A stretch of DNA of 64,000 nt from Bicyclus anynana (taxonomy: Eukaryota; Arthropoda; Insecta; Lepidoptera; Nymphalidae): the NCBI RefSeq assembly GCF_947172395.1, contig NC_069094.1:11460292-11524291 (forward strand). Direction: 5' to 3'. The notes below the pieces were generated by a model that was not told the DNA's origin, made no database searches, and saw only the letters and a list, made by a program, of their open reading frames with translations. Positions 58,601 through 64,000 of this stretch are shown one piece after another; the first letter of the stretch is position 1; the number at the start of each line of letters is the position of its first letter. A program made the position numbers and the translations under genes.

Positions 58601-61556
58601 CATGATAATTTATTACGATATCATTTATACTTGGAAATTTACCATCGACAGAAAAACGTTATTTACCCATTGAAATATTTAGTAAAAGCCCTATACTGTA
58701 TTTTATAACATTATATTGAAGTGAAGTATAGTTTGATGGCGATAGATGAGTTTAAACTCTGTGTATTTTTTTAAATAACTTAGATCGTGTTTGATATAAG
58801 ATTAAACAATGCCAAGGTAATAGTACGAACAGTCGGTATAGGTGTTTGAAGTTTTAAACCATTTTAGTTATATATAGGCCTGAATGGAGACGTTACAATA
58901 TGGTGGCAAACCTAACAGAATGCCAAAGTTCCCTTAACACGTTCGCTGCGGTACGAGGTCAATGGACCTCGTACGCCTAGCGTGTTCTAGAGTTACGAGG
59001 TCAATGGACCTCGTACGCCTAGCGTTTCAAGAGACCTCGTACCGCACCACATAAAGTTTTAGTAAGAGAGGAAAGTACAGAAATATCAGTGCCGCAGCGA
59101 ACGTGTTAAAAGAAGAGAATCATCGTTACTTTAATGGAACATACAAAATAGTTAATTTGTTAAAAAATCAAACGCAATAAATAACCAAATATATTTCAAC
59201 ATGCATGTTTTCATACAAAGTAACTATTGTGTATGACAAAATAATAACACGATGCTGATTGGTGATACATGTGTCTCAGGCCTTATATTTGACACATACA
59301 TGAATTTTTAATCTCTATAAAAATCCGGATATTTCTTAAAACAATTATTATATAAAGGTTACATCTCTTTTCACTATATTTATATTGAAAAAAATTGTCA
59401 TCGGATAGTATAAGAGTAGTTGTAGGGGCGGAATGTTTTGTATTTTATAACGATATCGAGCGTTTTAGGCTAGTGCACAATTGGACGTGTAGTTCTGCGA
59501 GATTAGGCACCAATTTCATTATCTGATAAGTGTCGGATAGTCTATACTTTATAGAAAGTTTCGACACTTTCTTACTTTATGTAAAACAACATTGAAAAAG
59601 CTTGTGAATAAGCTATCAGACATGTATCAGAAAATGGTTTAACCGGTCCTAACTCTCTTATAAAATAACGCCAACTTTCTGCAAAGGACAAACTCAAGAA
59701 TATTGATAATTTCCTCTGTAACCAAAAATTCACCAAAAAATTGGTTTGACTTGAGTAAATTACGTTTTTGTTTTGGTATCAATTACCTAACTATTTACTA
59801 CTGATTAAAATCTCAATATTTAAACCAAAAATAATTCAATTTTAGATTCCTACTATGCTGCTTATTCTAATAATAGTAAATAACTTGGCATACAAACCAA
59901 GATATCAATATAAGAAAATTGTTTCTTCCATGTTGATGTTTTGTTGAGGTAGCTTAAATCAATCGGGTTACAGATTTTTACTTTAGACAGGTAGTTTTAG
60001 TATTATAAGTATTAAAAAGATTTTCTTTTCAATAAATACTAATAAAGTATTAAAAAGAAACCAAAATATTGAAAAAGGGTGGAAGGTTTTAAAAAAAGTA
60101 AAAAATAATTACACGTCTCAATTAGTGCTTAGCTTTAAGTAATTTTAGACATCGCAGAGAAAGAGTTTGAGGTACGTTTTCGGAGCAAGCAACCGCGCTA
60201 TAATGCTAAAACTTTTCTGACCCGGTAGCCAAAACTGGAAAACGCTTTTTTGCAAAACACTATACTAAAAGAGGAACAATAGTGACACCCTCACCCTCAT
60301 TATCTAAAACTAATTTGAATAGTTTTTAAAAAATTCTTAGGGTGACCAAGGTACCATGTATTTGTTTTTATTTCTGGACGGATTTTTCAAATTTTTTCTC
60401 GAGTTAGTTTTTTCTTCGAGTTTTATCCATTTATTACGGAACACCCTGTATAATGTATATACATATTATTTATATCTTGACAGTCTTGAAACACAAAAGT
60501 TTACAAAAAAAAACCTGCCTGTAATTGAAAATATATGCTTCAAATACAGGCTTGATCATGATTTATGATTTGATTCAAAAAACATTGTTGCAACAAAACG
60601 TACCTCAAACTATAGAGAAGGCGATAAAAGTAATGTTATACCTTTATACTATATCGTTAGTTAGGGCGAACTTAAATCGAGGTCCAATCCGAACGTTTTT
60701 AAAGTTAGATATAGTTCCAAGTGAAATGCGGTTTATTTGCCTGTCAATATATTATCTTTATTTGTAATTAATAAAAATCATGTTAACTTAAGATAATAGA
60801 GTTTTTCTTTTCAGGAGTCGTATTATTCGCTAGTATTGTTAAGACAAAAAGTGTTAAGAACATACATAATAAAATCATAAAGTAATGTGTTTTTTCCTTT
60901 CCCTCTTCACATCTGCACCTAATCAAATTTTTACCTGTTGCGTACAGAAGTATTATTAAAGTAAGGTCTGACAAAAGCCTCCTCAAGACCCACGCCATAA
61001 TCCTGTCTACTCAGACCAAATATTCCTGTGTTACCTGAAAAAGCTGAATCGGTCCATCGAGTACCTTCATCCTACAGCTCACTGGATCATCCAATATCCC
61101 GGTAAGAAGTTTCTTTCCCTAATTTGAATTTGTATCCTAGCTTGTCCACTCATTTATGAATCAAGTGATCACATAACAAACCAATTTTTCCTCCGAAATT
61201 CCAGCCTCTAATTATTATAAATCGACGGTAGAAACGCAAAAATCACCAAGCGACTTTAAACCAAGAATTGTATAATAATACTCATTAAAATCTGCTTCAA
61301 TTGGTCTAACTCTCAAATCTCTGTCAAAAAGTTAGCTTCAAGTCGCTTCGTAATTGTTCCTTTTCACTGTCGTTTTGAGATCCGTTTTTTTTTTTCACAT
61401 GAATGTAAACTTGAGATCCGTGTAAAGTGGCATGTGAGCCGTCGCTATATGGAATGGTTTGCGCGTTGCAGGATCACCATGGAGACGGCTGGTCTGCCGC
61501 TGCCCGGGTACCACTACATCGCGCCCAACCACATCGTGAAGGCGCCGATCCATTGA
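38635..61556 (+). CDS. mub: Poly(rC)-binding protein, three KH domains (mub homologue), spliced gene
   Basis: This is a spliced gene with ten constitutive-looking coding exons plus alternatives: 38635-38715, 45016-45072, 46007-46123, 46759-46911, 47507-47614, 48209-48328, (49516-49617), 51672-51765, 52915-53039, 53636-53790, then 55298-55592 or 61472-61556. All junctions are AG/GT and the reading frame stays open throughout. The protein has KH1 (about residues 16-85, GKKG at 34-37), KH2 (about 101-172, GKGG at 118-121) and KH3 (about 270-336, GKGG at 284-287). Each is a type I KH fold with an intact GxxG loop. PCBP/hnRNP E proteins bind C-rich single-stranded RNA or DNA and act in splicing, mRNA stability and translation; in Drosophila the homologue is mub. 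The two endings give about 434 or 364 residues without the cassette exon. The identification rests on recognising the family; isoform use is inferred. The first exon also exists as a second copy at 19596. Confidence 0.95.
38790..39950. other. mub intron 1, proximal AT-rich part (copy 1: 19750-20900)
   Basis: Very AT-rich with no coding exon seen. It holds a decayed GGGTAG patch (39462-39570). The long minus-strand ORF at 38941-39261 has no domain and is AT-rich; I treat it as chance. Confidence 0.6.
39954..40150 (-). mobile_element. Short Helitron-like element
   Basis: Plus strand runs CTAGTCAACGTCCTG to TATAATATTAGTATAGA, i.e. TCTATACTAATATTATA...CTAG on the minus strand. Confidence 0.7.
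40447..40541 (+). repeat. Small GGGTAG-type patch ending in CTAG
   Basis: GGTAGGGTAGAGG-type units followed by AAAGCGAAGCTTGACCGGGG and CCGCTAG. A related remnant is at 20412-20517 and 39462-39570, and another GGGTAG patch at 42064-42110. It looks like another Helitron 3' end carrying the same kind of array. Confidence 0.55.
40837..41031 (-). mobile_element. Short Helitron-like element, second
   Basis: Plus strand starts CTAGCTGATGCCCCGCGGTT and ends TAATAATATTAGTATAGA. Same family as 39954-40150. Confidence 0.7.
41790..41990. other. GC/CpG-rich patch in mub intron 1
   Basis: GTCCGCGCGGGCCGCGGGG-type sequence and CACACGCACGATTTCGCACC stand out from AT-rich surroundings. No frame or splice pattern is convincing. 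It may be an enhancer or alternative promoter, or a repeat. Confidence 0.35.
42925..44328 (-). mobile_element. Non-autonomous Helitron in mub intron 1, C-rich in the sense strand
   Basis: Reverse orientation of the 17023-18176 element: plus strand starts CTAGCGGACGCCCGCG (hairpin and CTAG of the 3' end) and ends TATTAGTATAGA. On the minus strand the flanks are A (before TC) and T (after CTAG), as expected for a Helitron. The CCCTACC array occupies about 42965-43360. The 5' terminal 147 bases are present twice in tandem (44035-44181 and 44182-44328), apparently identical. No protein is encoded. Confidence 0.87.
42965..43360 (+). repeat. CCCTACC/CCCCTACC-type tandem array (sense strand of mub pre-mRNA)
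   Basis: About 400 bases of irregular C-rich units between coding exons 1 and 2. In pre-mRNA this is a long pyrimidine/C-rich tract; the other strand is G-run-rich. ORFs of Tyr-Pro-Thr-Leu repeats here are artefacts. Confidence 0.9.
45016..45072 (+). CDS. mub: mub coding exon 2 (KH1 GxxG loop)
   Basis: Acceptor TTTTTACAG and donor GAG|GTGAGT flank 57 bases in phase 0 that encode EVGSIIGKKGEIVKRFREE. This holds the GKKG nucleic-acid-binding loop of KH1 and the helix after it. It joins exon 1 to rebuild the strand-helix-loop of the domain without a break. Confidence 0.96.
45097..45345 (-). mobile_element. Helitron-like remnant in intron 2
   Basis: Plus strand starts CTAGCAGACATCCGTGACTT, and ACTTTATAATACGATGTAC marks a decayed far end. 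It begins only about 25 bases after exon 2. Confidence 0.5.
45822..45860 (-). mobile_element. SINE family 1, head fragment
   Basis: GGAGGCAGAGGTCATATCCA then CTGGGCTATCACGGCTCT, the reverse of the tRNA-like head only. Confidence 0.65.
46007..46123 (+). CDS. mub: mub coding exon 3 (C-terminal half of KH1)
   Basis: Acceptor TTGTTGCAG and donor GAG|GTAAAA flank 39 codons starting SGAKINISDGSCPERIVTVT and ending in the KH1 C-terminal helix (FTLICKKFEE). The pattern of two strands then a long helix, with the SCPERIVTVTG signature, is typical of PCBP KH1. Phase 0 at both ends. Confidence 0.96.
46262..46729. mobile_element. MITE with ACAGGGTGCT terminal inverted repeats, intron 3
   Basis: The left end TATACAGGGTGCTGGGGAGT and right end ACTCCCGAGCACCCTGTATA are near-perfect inverted repeats, continuing into TATTTCCC/GGGAAAGA. 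Internal hairpin 46457-46483 (AGTGCCAAAAAAA and TTTTTGGCACT). No ORF. Family not recognised. Confidence 0.75.
46759..46911 (+). CDS. mub: mub coding exon 4 (start of KH2)
   Basis: Acceptor TGTGTTCCAG and donor CAG|GTCAGT flank 51 codons. The exon opens WCSQFNESGGGGSRAP, a short glycine-rich connector, then gives KH2 with ITLRLIVPASQCGSLIGKGG and the helix that follows. GKGG is the GxxG loop. The exon is much more GC-rich than the surrounding introns. Confidence 0.96.
47006..47198. mobile_element. Foldback element, intron 4
   Basis: Arms of about 75 bases pair imperfectly: TTCTCTTTCTACAAATGCT near the left end mirrors GCGATTGTAGAAAGAAAATC near the right, and AAATGTATGGG mirrors CCCATACATTT. 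A half-copy lies at 676-745. Confidence 0.6.
47507..47614 (+). CDS. mub: mub coding exon 5 (end of KH2)
   Basis: Acceptor TTTTACAG and donor GAA|GTATGT flank 36 codons starting VASEMLPNSTERAVTISG and ending in the helix ITQCIYHICCVMLE. The MLPNSTERAVT segment is a recognisable signature of PCBP KH2. Phase 0 at both ends. Confidence 0.96.
47658..48165. mobile_element. Related MITE plus inverted fragment, intron 5
   Basis: 47658-47997 runs from ATACAGGATGCTCGGGAGT to ACTTCTGAGCAGACTGTATA, decayed ends of the same family. 48030-48165 matches the inside of the 46262-46729 element in reverse (GAGTTTAAAGTTGAATTTGC), so two copies have been combined. It ends about 45 bases before exon 6. Confidence 0.65.
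48209..48328 (+). CDS. mub: mub coding exon 6 (KH2-KH3 linker, first part)
   Basis: Acceptor ATTTTCTCAG and donor GAT|GTGAGT flank 40 codons that start SPPKGATIPYRPKP and include PVILAGGQAYTIQGNYAVP. This motif is shared by animal PCBPs just after KH2 (AGGQAYTIQG). It is a flexible linker with no catalytic role. Phase 0 at both ends, so it can join exon 8 directly or through exon 7. Confidence 0.95.
48384..48578 (-). mobile_element. Helitron-like remnant, intron 6
   Basis: CTAGCTGACGCTGCGCGGTT at the start; the far end TATTTAGTAAAGA is decayed. It resembles 39954-40150. Confidence 0.6.
48985..49515. repeat. Degenerate G-rich tandem repeats before exon 7
   Basis: Repeating blocks of TAGTGAACTGTGGGGCGGTG type, a TTGTCTCGTCA block, runs of G (16 Gs at 49223-49238) and CCTAAGCTGNTATTTG-like blocks recur at irregular spacing of roughly 100-150 bases. 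The last unit supplies the acceptor of candidate exon 7. Confidence 0.6.
49516..49617 (+). CDS. mub: Possible mub cassette exon 7 (proline-rich linker insert)
   Basis: A GC-rich open segment of 34 codons (AVCAPVFPVLEMKPPLVGAL, then a proline/histidine-rich end) lies between GTGTGGCAG and a strong donor CTC|GTGAGT. Both ends are phase 0, so inclusion keeps the frame between exons 6 and 8. The acceptor has almost no pyrimidine tract and lies at the end of a degenerate G-rich tandem repeat. The frame also stays open past the donor to a TAG ending at 49719, so read-through could instead make an alternative C-terminus. GC content drops only after about 49685, which favours some coding use of the whole patch. 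I do not recognise the peptide. Confidence 0.5.
49841..50035 (-). mobile_element. Helitron-like 3' end
   Basis: CTAGCGGACGCCCGCGTCTT hairpin start, then TTCAACCCCTATATGTAAAC body as in the 155-367 family. Confidence 0.55.
50347..50385. repeat. Short hairpin, 17-bp arms
   Basis: ACCTTGTTTCGA and TCGAAACAAGGT are exact complements; the pairing extends inward with one mismatch to a 5-base loop. It is intronic in mub. Confidence 0.6.
50390..51660. other. mub intron before exon 8, no supported gene
   Basis: Several modest ORFs lie here (51004-51222, 51209-51451, 51435-51803), but I recognise no domain and their composition looks intronic. Only the final part of the last one is real exon 8. Confidence 0.6.
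51672..51765 (+). CDS. mub: mub coding exon 8 (Gly/Ala/Leu-rich linker)
   Basis: Acceptor ACATTTCAG and donor AGCAG|GTAAAT flank 31 codons plus one base. They encode MGGLAKSPLAGLAALGLGGL and then GPASTGGLNPA. The low-complexity LAGLAALGLGG segment is typical of the insect homologue's linker before KH3. The exon ends in phase 1 and exon 9 supplies the two missing bases of an Ala codon. Confidence 0.92.
51930..52623 (+). pseudogene. RTE-type LINE 3' end, broken, intron 8
   Basis: Interrupted frames give YLGHMVQLGRSNFEKEVN, WAAFGKLRDIFSSEIPQCL, VFEQCVMPVMTCGSETWSL, LIRRLRVTQRAM and a short end near CAGTGGACGTCCATCGGC. In-frame stops (for example TGA at about 52049) and an inserted repeat break it. 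The tail is a perfect ATG repeat at 52561-52623. Confidence 0.85.
52561..52623 (+). repeat. Perfect (ATG)21 microsatellite, RTE tail
   Basis: Sixty-three bases of uninterrupted ATG directly after the RTE 3' end. It reads as poly-Met in an artefactual ORF. Likely polymorphic in length. Confidence 0.95.
52915..53039 (+). CDS. mub: mub coding exon 9 (linker end and start of KH3)
   Basis: Acceptor GCTCTCCCAG and donor AAG|GTAAGG flank two bases plus 41 codons. They give LAALAGSQLRTSNQTRNQP and then the opening of KH3, HEMTVPNELIGCIIGK. The intron falls inside the GKGG loop of KH3. Strongly GC-rich. The Asn/Gln-rich stretch before KH3 is probably disordered. Confidence 0.95.
53268..53560 (-). mobile_element. 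SINE family 1 in intron 9
   Basis: CATCATTATCAACGCATATT to GGCAGAGGTCATATCCACTG and GGGCTATCACG. It sits between the two KH3 exons, about 75 bases before exon 10. Confidence 0.82.
53636..53790 (+). CDS. mub: mub coding exon 10 (rest of KH3, shared donor)
   Basis: Acceptor CTTTTTCAG and donor ATGAG|GTAAGT flank 51 codons plus two bases. They run from GGTKIAEIRQISGAMIRIS to the KH3 C-terminal helix SVALAQYLINM. The split codon AG_ becomes Ser with the exon at 55298 or Arg with the exon at 61472. This donor is therefore the branch point for the two protein ends. Confidence 0.96.
55298..55592 (+). CDS. mub: mub alternative last exon A (long Ser/Ala/Leu-rich tail)
   Basis: Acceptor GCTACCGCAG; the first base completes AGT (Ser), then VELQKANLEGNATGASGSSS follows in frame. 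The ~97-residue tail has a Leu/Ala/Gly-rich middle (about 55415-55470) and a basic-acidic end with RRNDDDPPSKSSKERNK before TAA at 55590. NMSVELQKANLE is the usual continuation after KH3 in this insect family, so this is probably the main ending. No donor is needed; the 3' UTR follows with a candidate AATAAA at 55955. Confidence 0.92.
55593..56145 (+). other. mub: 3' UTR of the long isoform with poly(A) signals
   Basis: AATAAA at 55955-55960 (in GGACAAATAAAAGTC) and at 56140-56145. The true end is unknown; several further AT-rich signals follow. Confidence 0.5.
55676..56732. repeat. Diverged tandem duplication in the 3' UTR, each unit with an inverted repeat
   Basis: Unit 1 (about 55676-55995) and unit 2 (about 56341-56732) share GTGAAGTTTCCTTC, TAAACC, AACTTTCAAAAA, ATTAAACAGGATGTTT, GCTTGAGGT, TTTTTAAT and TTTACAGACGGTGAAACT-like blocks in order. 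Each contains AAACATCCTG (55754, 56502) and its complement CAGGATGTTT (55867, 56594). Confidence 0.75.
56735..58930. other. AT-rich 3' UTR or intron, nothing recognised
   Basis: No exon or known repeat seen. A CAGGGTGTCTAGCGAAGACA segment near 58187 may be a decayed mobile-element end. Confidence 0.5.
58938..59105. mobile_element. piggyBac-type MITE, 168 bases, TTAA target site
   Basis: Perfect 14-base terminal inverted repeats CACGTTCGCTGCGG and CCGCAGCGAACGTG are flanked by TTAA at 58934-58937 and 59106-59109. Inside is a 32-base direct repeat (58952-58983 and 58994-59025), each unit containing the palindrome TACGAGGTC/GACCTCGTA. No ORF. TTAA duplication is the signature of piggyBac-type transposition. 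Confidence 0.85.
59110..61470. other. Intron between alternative last exons, nothing recognised
   Basis: AT-rich; ORFs at 60356-60568, 60525-60767 and 60783-60998 lack domains and coding-like composition. Confidence 0.5.
61472..61556 (+). CDS. mub: mub alternative last exon B (short Pro/His tail)
   Basis: Acceptor GCGCGTTGCAG; the first base completes AGG (Arg), followed by 27 residues ITMETAGLPLPGYHYIAPNH and a short end, then TGA at 61554-61556. It is spliced from the same donor as exon A (53790), skipping 7.7 kb. The frame joins exactly and the codon use is GC-rich inside AT-rich DNA, both of which support a real exon. The protein would be about 364 residues. Confidence 0.88.
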
Positions 61557-64000
61557 ATGGGGCTCCGAGGCCAGTTTCCCAACGTTGCGAAATTTTACAA
61601 CACCGACCGCTACTACATCCAACCGCAATACGGGACTCTGGCTCCGATGTATTTTTTCAAATAAAAAAAATTTGACCAAACTATTGGTAAACAAGAGGGG
61701 AAGCAATTGGCGAATAGCTGAATGTATGTTTACATTTGTTACGAGTTTATAAGTATTTTAGATATTCTTATATTTATTCTCCAATATTTGATCGATTGGA
61801 GTGCGACTTGGATCGTGCGATCGATCGCCGAGAGCGTAGTATATGGCACTTATTGAGAACTAAACAAAATGGACTGAAGTTTTGATTATTTATTCGGTCC
61901 GTGAACAGTGCACGACGTTTGTATTGTACAGAGCGCATAACGTTTGTTTGAATATCTATGATTTGTGTTGCCCTTGTTCACTGTTCAGGGAATGAGATTT
62001 CCGACTTCGAGTGTGAGTAAGCTGATCGAATTTACTATGGATTTAAGCGGTCAAATGATCTTCGGTTGGTTTATTTTTTCATTGTTATCGTCGGTCCCAG
62101 CCGGCCGCAAATTCAAAATTATTTAACGAGCGTCGGCGTACATTAGATGTAGATGCGTTACAATCGACCTCGGATTCGCTGGCGTAGCTTAGTGTTAGAT
62201 TAGCGAACAGAGTGAGAGGGTTAAAGACAATATTTGTAAATAACATATTCGTAATTACCTGGCAAATTAGGTGTTACAATAAGCACTCTCACGAGCTTGC
62301 GGTCGATGGCGGTACCTATGTTATGATTGTTTTCGCATAGGTTAGCCTCAATACGTTGTTGACACATTACAACCCTAACGAGAGTTGTGTGTTAGTAGGT
62401 AATTGATATGGATGTTGCTTTTTATCATATAATTTAGTCTGTCTGGGGTTGCCGTCCGCCGCCAGCTCGTGAGCTAATAAGTCTCGTCGCGCGAACGCGG
62501 CGCGGATTTATGAAACCGATGGGATCAAATCCTTTAAGAAACTTACATTAACAGAGAAACGGCGGTGAACTGAAACATTTAGTATATTATATTTTAAAAT
62601 ATTCGTCTATTATCACAAAAAAAAAAGACGTTAGATGTAAAAAAATAGTGTTACTAAATGTGATAGTCTTCTAATTTATTTAACATTCGAATAATTCTAT
62701 CATAGACACCTTGTACATCGGCAAGAGCGTGGTTAAGTCGAATAAATAATATTGGTCCAGGGATCAAAGCCAAAGATTTTTTGAATTTGTTTAACATATT
62801 AATGTTGTGAATTTATGCTAAATTATTCTGGGAGATTTAGTAAATTAAGGACATTTTATTTGAATTACTTTATTGCCCTCTCCAGACTGCTCATGGTATT
62901 TAGTCTTAGATTGAGATTTTAGGTAGTCTGTGGTAAGCGACATAAAACATAAAAATAATAAAAAAAAAGAATAGGCTATAATAGAAATAAGATAAGTTTA
63001 GGACCAGTGAAGTGTAAGATGCTTTCGAGTAAAGTATTTTTGGATCTGAAGAAATAGTGCCACAATGAGGTCGTAGTGCCAAATCTGTAACAAAAGCCAA
63101 GTAAAATAATTCAGGTCAATATTTTAAAGAGACCTATCGTTATTCTAAAGTTTTCTAAAATAATCGGAACGTTAATTTTAACAACAAATAATTAATTTTG
63201 CACCCTAGATTAAGGAAACCTTCACAAGTAGGATAAATAGCTCTGAAACATATCCAAATGACACATTATATACCACCTGTCGTCTTCCCTTCTGATATTT
63301 TAATATGAACTATTTAAATTAATATATCAGTGCCAAATTGTTCATACAATTTTATTGCTTTTGTGTTTGTGACGTTTATAAAAATACTTTATGCAATTAT
63401 ATTTATAATAGGTATTTTTTTTTTATTATTTTATACGGTTATTATTAGTGCTAGTCAAATTGGTCTGACAATAAAAGACGAAATTTTTATTTAAAAAATC
63501 TCTAGTCAAAATTTATTTCGTTTGGATATGATGAGTTACATATACGTTGATTTGTCATATTTTTATTATGAAATCAAAAATGATTAATATGTGCGTGCTG
63601 TCACTTAAGTATTTTATCTTAGCAATAAAAATTATAACTCAATTATTTATAAAAAAAAATACAAATAAGACAATGTATAGAGCTTTTTAACTATAAGTAA
63701 CACGCAGGTGTAAAGTAGAATATAATCTATACAAATGACTCGTAAAGATATAAATTGTTAGTCGAGAGAGAGAGAGAGAGGAAATTCTATAGCTGTGATG
63801 TACGATTGGAAAGCATTTTTGTGCTGCATGCTACGTCAGTTTAAACTGAAAGAGTACAGTCGGAAGGAAAATGTGGGTAGTTCTAGCATTCGCTTTGTAG
63901 AAGCACCGCGACATGAATCAAAGTGAATCTAGAACGTTGTAAAAAAAAAATTGGACAAGCGGCAATTTATTTGTTTACATTGCTTGCTAGTTACGGCAAT
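61557..64000 (+). other. mub: Probable long 3' UTR of the short isoform
   Basis: AATAAA motifs at 62741, 63470 (GACAATAAAAGACG) and 63624. A GA-dinucleotide run lies at about 63763-63780. No downstream gene begins before the window ends. The UTR end is not determined. Confidence 0.4.

Noticed and set aside
1..64000. CRISPR array, bacterial operon, or an integrated virus
   Set aside because: No regularly spaced identical repeats with unique spacers, no compact gene clusters, and no viral coding sequence I can recognise; all features are those of an insect nuclear genome.

Overview
The window looks like nuclear DNA from a moth or butterfly (Lepidoptera). It is AT-rich and intron-rich, and it is full of tRNA-derived SINEs, RTE-type LINE 3' ends with TGA/ATG-repeat tails, and many Helitron-like non-autonomous elements that start TCTATACTAATATT and end CTAG after a GC-rich hairpin. 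The only host protein-coding gene I can support is one + strand gene for an insect poly(rC)-binding protein with three KH domains, the homologue of Drosophila mub (mushroom-body expressed; PCBP/hnRNP E family).

Layout. 1-2280 is single-copy, non-coding, repeat-rich DNA. 2281-21910 is a first copy of a ~19.6 kb segment that ends directly at a 200-N assembly gap (21911-22110). 22111-41592 is a second, diverged copy of the same segment. Each copy carries the candidate promoter, a 5' UTR exon and the first coding exon of mub (19596-19676 and 38635-38715). Everything after 41592 is single copy and holds the remaining coding exons: 45016, 46007, 46759, 47507, 48209, a possible cassette exon at 49516, 51672, 52915 and 53636, then two alternative last exons at 55298-55592 and 61472-61556. 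Because the first copy stops exactly at the gap and the second starts just after it, the simplest reading is an unmerged overlap of two contigs carrying the two haplotypes, not a real tandem duplication. If so, the two copies form a natural haplotype comparison that shows occupied and empty sites for several mobile elements.

The reconstructed protein has KH1 (exons 1-3), KH2 (exons 4-5), a glycine/alanine/proline-rich linker (exons 6-8) and KH3 (exons 9-10). It then ends either in a ~97-residue Ser/Ala/Leu-rich tail (about 434 aa) or in a 27-residue tail (about 364 aa), depending on which last exon joins the same donor at 53790. The introns hold SINEs, an RTE pseudogene with a long ATG repeat, MITEs and a Helitron. 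That Helitron places several hundred bases of CCCTACC-type sequence in the sense strand of a poly(rC)-binding protein's own pre-mRNA. I found no CRISPR array, operon, viral gene or novel enzymatic system.
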